Assembly (NCBI GenBank): GCA_033961575.1 | Contig: CM066737.1 | Coordinates: forward strand, 96,996,709 to 97,060,708 | Reading direction: 5' to 3' | Length of the DNA stretch: 64,000 nucleotides | DNA from: Aselliscus stoliczkanus | Taxonomy: Eukaryota > Chordata > Mammalia > Chiroptera > Hipposideridae | Part shown: in pieces, positions 59,031 through 64,000 of the stretch | Layout of the letters: every line of letters starts with the position of its first letter | Position numbering within the stretch: position 1 is the stretch's first letter | The notes under the pieces: generated by a model | Told to the model about the DNA's origin: nothing | Database searches by the model: none | What the model saw: the letters and a program-made list of their open reading frames with translations, nothing else | Position numbers and translations under genes: made by a program

Positions 59031-59960
59031 GGTTTAGTCCAGGAGTATCCAATGAGTATTTTCTATTTTTCTGTCACTATGTCAGATAAAAATGTGTTAG
59101 ACTCAATCTAGCACCAGAACAACCTATGTCTACTTGGAAAGACAAGACCATTGCTGATGAAAACACCAGAAATGAATAAAAAATAGTATTACTAAAATAT
59201 CAAAATATTAGACAGGCAATGCTATGAGTTATTAGGGATATGAACAATTTGAGTACGGCTCAAAGTTATCAGAGAAGGAAGGTTCCTTGGTTTCCAGAGA
59301 GGAGTCTAAGCTGGGCAGTGAGAAAGAAATCGCTGCCTTTAATGAAAAGCTGGAAGAGGGGATTGGAGAGCCTGAGCTCTGTGCAATGATTCCTGATTAT
59401 TCATCATTTTCTTTAAGCAATGGCCAAATGTTCTGATTGTGTTCAGTAAAAATATTAACACATCCTCACATGATGTATATATATTTATAAGCTATATACA
59501 CATACCATTCCAATCCTTAAATTTAATATGAAATATTTCTTTCTTATCTCTTAAAATAAAAGTAAATACACATACATATCCAAGCCAGCACTTTTATTTT
59601 AAGGAAAACATCTTAGCACCTGGTACGGCAGTGTGATTCAATAAACAGGCACCAACTCATGAAAAAAAAACATCAGGAGACTGGGAAGCTGAAATGGTAG
59701 ATCTCATCAAAGGAAAGAATTTAGCCCATCCCCAAAGGGTTAGCTGTGATAGAATGTGTAGAATGAATGACAAAATCAATTAAATATGGCCATTATAGTC
59801 CTTTCAGTTCATATATATGTTAAAATTTTCTACCATGTGATGATATGCTGCTTGAATAACTCTTCTTTCTCTAAGTGAAAGAATCAGAGAGAAGTAACTG
59901 GGCCTTATGCACTGGCGCTCAGAAGGTGACTAATTTACCACATTGCTGTAAGGACTAGAG
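59031..59960. other. Unassigned unique sequence
   Basis: No gene or repeat recognised. Confidence 0.4.
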
Positions 59961-60287
59961 CAGGGGTTGGCAAACTGCGGCTCGTAAGCCACATGCAGAT
60001 CTTTGGGTACATTCCTTCTCAAAAGTTTGCCGACCCCTGAAGAGCCAATCCTGTCCCTCACAACAATTTAAAAATTATATGACAGCCATAAATATATTTT
60101 TACATAATCACCATTATGTGAATAATATCCTGTAAAAAATTTATAAATGAAACTATGATAGTTTTATTTTCATTTTCAGTTTTACTTCAGAGCCACATGT
60201 ACATACCCAAAGAGCCCCATGTGGCTCACGAGCCGCAGTTTGCTGACCCCTGGCTGCTCTTCCATCTCAAAAGTTTGCCAACCCCTG
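59961..60287. mobile_element. hAT-type element with doubled ends (327 bp)
   Basis: Outer ends CAGGGGTTGGCAAACTGCGG and AAAGTTTGCCAACCCCTG. Flanking 8-mers GACTAGAG (59953-59960) and GGCTAGAG (60288-60295) differ at one base, as expected for hAT. Inside, a second terminus (GAGCCGCAGTTTGCTGACCCCTG, ending about 60252) pairs better with the left end over about 45 bp, and CTCAAAAGTTTGCCGACCCCTG occurs again at about 60018-60039. Confidence 0.85.
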
Positions 60288-60295
60288 GGCTAGAG

Positions 60296-60799
60296 GAATA
60301 ATAAGACACACAAGGTGAAAGTTGTTCAAATTTTTATCCCCATTTTAGTCCATTCTTAATTGTGACTCTATTTTTATAAATGCTTTTCTGGTATGCCATG
60401 AAGATCTATATTGTTTGGGCCTGTCATCCATATTGGGCTTAATGGGGAAATGTTAGCAACTGTCAAAATCACAACTCTATGTGATAGAGGGAATCCAAAC
60501 AAGCAACACATGGTCAGTGGCAGAGAATTTGTTCTCTACTTTCTCTGGGTTCTTATTCTGTACTTATAAAATTCATGATCATAGATTGTTTATTCAGTTA
60601 AAAGCAACCCATGTAAGCTGAGATCCCTGTTTCATTCATTGTGTCTGTATAGCAACAAAACATGTCCCGACATTAAATACTGATTATGTCTGATGTGCAA
60701 AAGACACCAAAGACCAAGATCCCCAATTACCATTGGACAACATTATATCCTTTTCTGCCCACATCTTTCAACATTGTATAGACTTCCCTTTGATATAAT
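60296..60799. other. Unassigned unique sequence
   Basis: No gene or repeat recognised. Confidence 0.4.
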
Positions 60800-60815
60800 T
60801 ATTAAATCACTTCTT

Positions 60816-60960
60816 TTTTTTTTTTTTAGCTGAGTCATCCTGCCACCTGTTGGCAGCACAGCGGCTGCTCAGCTCGGGCTGGGCATCGAACTGCTGTTGC
60901 TCAGAGCTCAGCTCGCACTCTTGAGTGAGCTCTTAACCAACTGAGCCACTCAGCCAGCCC
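60816..60960 (-). mobile_element. tRNA-derived SINE, family B
   Basis: Plus-strand GCTGAGTCATCCTGCCACCT, GGCATCGAACTGCTGTTGCT, CAACTGAGCCACTCAGCCAG. Perfect 16 bp target-site duplication TATTAAATCACTTCTT at 60800-60815 and 60961-60976. Confidence 0.96.
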
Positions 60961-60976
60961 TATTAAATCACTTCTT

Positions 60977-62226
60977 ATATAATATCAGATTCCATTGGTT
61001 TCTTTGGCTGACTTTAGGGAGCATTATCTAATTTTAGCTAACTGAGCACCACTTTGCATCTTGCTGTATGAGTGTGTGTTTTAATAAATGCACTTAGTAT
61101 AGCCTTATATTGATGGGTAAGTTTCATAAATATGCTATTATTGATCCTTGTACAGCTGCCTTTAATTAATTTTAGTATTTTCTTCAATAGAGTCTATGCA
61201 TGTATCATTTTGTCATTTCTCAATTGAGGAAGTGCTCAGAAGTTGCCAGAAGCAGCAAAATTTCACATTGCACTGTATTGAGATTTTTCATCTTTCATCA
61301 TCTTTCTGGAAGATGTTTCTGAGGGATTTCTCAGAAGACAGATGCATCGGTTTCTGTGACTGATGACAGTGTGACTTCACAAGTGGCCTTTTTGAGAGGT
61401 TACTAAGATTTGACGCATTAACATCCCATAAATCTCCTGTGTTCTTATTCTAAAACATACATTTGCTTTCCAGCAGCCAGAGCACAGAGAAATTCTTGTG
61501 TCCTTTTCATAGTCATGCCTAAGAAAGGGAAAAGGGGAGCTACTTTTGCATAGACATAAACCTGCTCGATGTCTCTGGTATTTTATGTACATACCCTACT
61601 TCTCTCTTGCAGCCTCCAAGAAAACATGTGTAACCTTTGATAGTTCAGAAAAATCCTGTAAACCTCTCTCTGATGTTTAATAACTTCATTACTCTTACTG
61701 GAATGATGTACCAGCCGGTACAGACAGCTTGTGGAACTCGGCTCATGGGTAAATGTTCAGTCTCACGCTGTTTTAACAACATTGGCTCCATCATCAGTGC
61801 AAATAGAAACAGTGGAAAGAATCTGAAGAGTGAGATATTTATTTGGAATTTCAACTGTGATTCTGTTTTCCAAGGCACTGCAACGAAGGTGCACTTTCCG
61901 GGAGAAGAGGCACCAACACAGTGCCACTGAGTCCCCTGTGAGGGCTTGCTCAATATTTGCTGGTAATGATTGCGATGTAATTCCATGAGGCAGCCATCAG
62001 TTAACAAACCCTATGAGTCTAAATCAGCCCTGATTTAATTTGCCCTTCAGTAAAGGTTAAAACATAGAGAAACTGAAAATAAACATTTTTTTTAGAAGAA
62101 ATACACTGCAGCTTTTGAATGAATGCACAAGCCATATGTATCCTTTCAAAGGAAGATGTTCAATTTTTCCACTATTTCTCTCCAACTATGAGTGTCTCTT
62201 CTCTCCCTGGACAAATTGTATATATA
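60977..62226. other. Unassigned unique sequence
   Basis: The open frames at 61637-61930 (+) and 61645-62007 (-) overlap antiparallel without domains. No repeat family recognised. Confidence 0.4.
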
Positions 62227-62358
62227 CAAAGGGTGCCAAAAAATGTATACACATTTTAAGAAAGGAAAAAATGGTATTAAAATTGTAATACTCAACATAT
62301 ACCAATAACAAAAGATGAATATAAGTCATGTGTATACATTTTGCGGGCACCCCTGGTG
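62227..62358 (-). mobile_element. Tc1/mariner-type MITE (132 bp), copy 2
   Basis: Same family as 36148-36277 but inverted: starts CAAAGGGTGCCAAAAAATGT, ends CATTTTGCGGGCACCCCTGGTG. TA at 62225-62226 and 62359-62360. Confidence 0.88.
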
Positions 62359-62375
62359 TATGTGTGTGTATTTCA

Positions 62376-62501
62376 CTCAGGTTCCCCTTCTGTGAAACAG
62401 AGTTGTTACCAAAATCAACTTCATGTCATGAAGATTACTAAGACAGGATCTGCAAACATTTTCTGAAAAGGACGTATAATTTCTGTTTTATAGCTCACAC
62501 A
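62376..62501 (+). repeat. Direct duplication, copy 1
   Basis: 126 bp about 90% identical by eye to 63337-63462, offset 961 bp. Starts CTCAGGTTCCCCTTCTGTGA and ends TTTTATAGCTCACACA. It contains a MIR-like part joined to the start of a hAT-type relic (TCTGCAAACATTTTCTGAAA). Confidence 0.88.
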
Positions 62502-62888
62502 GTATATATACACACATACACACAAGTACACACACATGTATACATATATGTGTATATATATACATAAAATATGTATACAACTTAATTATATATACATATC
62601 AGTCTAATTATATATATGTCTAAGTATATATAAAAAAGATTAATAGATATACAAATAAGATTAATAAAATATAGTGCTACTGTCTTCATCACAAAATAGA
62701 TGGTGTACACAATATTTCTTGCAGTTGGGTTCATCAACTTGCAACATTTTCAGGATAGGCTGGTGCTCCTAATATGAATTACTTGTCCTTCCTTTCTTCC
62801 TTCCTATTGTGCTGATGGTTAATTCACTATGGAAGACCTCACACTATGATCAACATCTTTTACGGATAGACTTAACAAATGTCTGTAC
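62502..62888. repeat. AT-rich compound microsatellite region plus flank
   Basis: About 62503-62640 is built of (TA)n, (CA)n and ATATATACATAT-type runs. The rest is unassigned. Confidence 0.75.
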
Positions 62889-63055
62889 TAGTGGTTTCAT
62901 CCCTGGTTGCATATTAGAATCACCTGGGGAGCTTTTAAAACACACCATTCCCGGGCTGCACTCTACACCAATTAAATCAGAATTTGGAAGTCATGGGACC
63001 TGATGCCAGTACTTTAAGAGCTCCTGAAGTGACTTCACTGGGTGAGAACCAATGG
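62889..63055 (+). mobile_element. MER5-type hAT element
   Basis: CTAGTGGTTTCATCCCTGGT, TTAGAATCACCTGGGGAGC, CATTCCCGGGCTGCACTCTA and the end GGTGAGAACCAATGG. Confidence 0.82.
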
Positions 63056-63336
63056 TCTGCACAAACCAATGATTTGATCAGTTAGTAGACAGCTCTGAGT
63101 TGAAAATCTAAGTTCTGTAAAGCCTTTAGACAACTGACAATTATGTAATCTGGAAAGATTTCACAAAGCAAAACATTGTGAGGATGGAAAGAAATAGGAC
63201 ATGTTAATGTGACAGGCTTAGCAATTACTGCATTCTCCAAGAAACTTGCCAAGGTAGTATATGATAGACTCCCTGAATTCTAATTCTGTCTCTTCACCTC
63301 TTATTAGCTTGGGCACATTTCATTTCATCTCAGAGT
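63056..63336. other. Unassigned sequence leading into a MIR-like segment
   Basis: From about 63285 (TCTGTCTCTTCACCTCTTAT, AGCTTGGGCACATTTCATTT) the text looks like a diverged sense MIR that continues into the duplicated block. Confidence 0.45.
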
Positions 63337-63462
63337 CTCAGGCTCTCCTTCTGAGAAACAGAGTTGTTACCAAAATCTATTTCATATCATGAAGATTACA
63401 AAGACAAGATCAGCAAACATTTTCTGAAAAGGGCCTATAATTTCTGTTTTATAGCTCACACA
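63337..63462 (+). repeat. Direct duplication, copy 2
   Basis: Partner of 62376-62501. Here the flanking context is complete: MIR-like text upstream, hAT-type relic downstream. This suggests it is the parental copy. Confidence 0.88.
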
Positions 63463-63571
63463 ATCTCTGTACAACTACGTTGCCATTGCAGCATAAAAAG
63501 TAGCCATAAACATTAGGTAAATGAATGGGCATGGCTGTGTTTCAACAAAAGTTTATTTACAAAAACACATT
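63409..63571 (+). mobile_element. hAT-type relic
   Basis: GATCAGCAAACATTTTCTGA, GCCTATAATTTCTGTTTTAT, AAAAAGTAGCCATAAACATT, GGGCATGGCTGTGTTTCAAC and TTTATTTACAAAAACAC match the family of 33577-33881. Confidence 0.75.
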
Positions 63572-64000
63572 TACCCTTCTCTCTCAGCTCTACCTAAGCT
63601 TCCTTTCAAGCCAACCAGACTCCAGCTTGTAGATCAATGGCTACAGTTCCCAGGAAAGGAGAAGGCAGCATGTCTCCTCTGTTTATGAGTGTTTTCTCCC
63701 CTTATCGTCACCAGAGTCACAAAGCTGGGTAAAAACAAAACTAAGACCAGAGTGTGGGGCCAGAGTTCACTGCTCCCAGTGGTGCATCTCTTTACAGGAG
63801 TTCTCAGAGCAAACACCACAGACACAAAAGCCATTAGGAAAACTGTGAATGAAACCATGAGTCGCAAGGAGCTGCCAAAATCCCAGAGATGCAATAAATC
63901 ATTACTGTCAACTGCTCAGCACGAGTAATAAAAAAAAATCAATCCACTTAGCTAGGAATGAATTTGAAAATCAAGCTTTAAACAATAGTAATGTATAAGC
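63572..64000. other. Unassigned unique sequence
   Basis: The overlapping antiparallel open frames at 63634-63894 (-) and 63689-63928 (+) have no domain features. Confidence 0.4.

Noticed and set aside
59961..60287. SPIN-family hAT element
   Set aside because: The termini read CAGGGGTTGGCAAACTGCGG, which differs from the SPIN ends as I remember them, so I leave the family unnamed.
61645..62007. 120-codon minus-strand open frame
   Set aside because: Overlaps an antiparallel frame, has no domain, splice or promoter signal, and no homologue I recognise.

Overview
This window is mammalian nuclear DNA with no functional protein-coding gene that I can recognise. The short interspersed elements point to a bat. 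One (47208-47443) resembles the chiropteran VES SINE. The others, starting with a 'GGCCGGCCGAGTGGC'-type tRNA-like head, suggest a rhinolophoid bat (horseshoe or leaf-nosed); the lineage call is inference from memory. The background is old mammalian repeats (MIR, L2, MaLR-like LTR, MER5-type hAT), with younger L1, HAL1-like elements, SINEs, MITEs and one solo ERV LTR on top.

Layout. 0-3 kb: mostly unique sequence with a roughly 300 bp imperfect inverted repeat (arms 1929-2228 and 2577-2879). 3.3-7.3 kb: three L1 3' pieces, two carrying nested SINEs. 7.3-25.5 kb: sparse MIR/L2/MaLR relics, two SINEs, a 79 bp mariner MITE and simple repeats. 25.5-28.4 kb: a processed HSP90AA1 pseudogene flanked by a 15 bp target-site duplication. 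29.1-32.5 kb: a minus-strand L1/HAL1-type element with 5' UTR monomers, a broken ORF1 and an endonuclease-domain remnant. 32.7-33.4 kb: a minus-strand solo LTR. 33.5-37.7 kb: a hAT element, SINEs, an L1 3' end holding a MITE, and a long L2 fragment. 38.6-46.4 kb: a dimeric SINE, a heterodimeric SINE pair, MIRs and a pogo-like MITE. 46.9-52.9 kb: an L1 ORF2 host carrying a VES-like SINE, a full-length HAL1-like element with intact ORF1, a second SINE and an 80 bp L1 tail insertion. 53-64 kb: MIRs, old L1 5' region, two long SINEs, hAT elements, a second copy of the 35-36 kb MITE family, and a local direct duplication.

No genes work together here; the interactions are between mobile elements. 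L1 reverse transcription explains the SINE, HAL1 and HSP90 insertions, which carry target-site duplications and A-rich tails. The most interesting items are the unexplained inverted repeat, the two HAL1-type elements that share one 3' fusion junction but differ in how much of ORF2 survives, and a modular SINE set in which different tRNA-like heads share one tail. All family names, percentages and ages are judgements by eye; no database search was possible.
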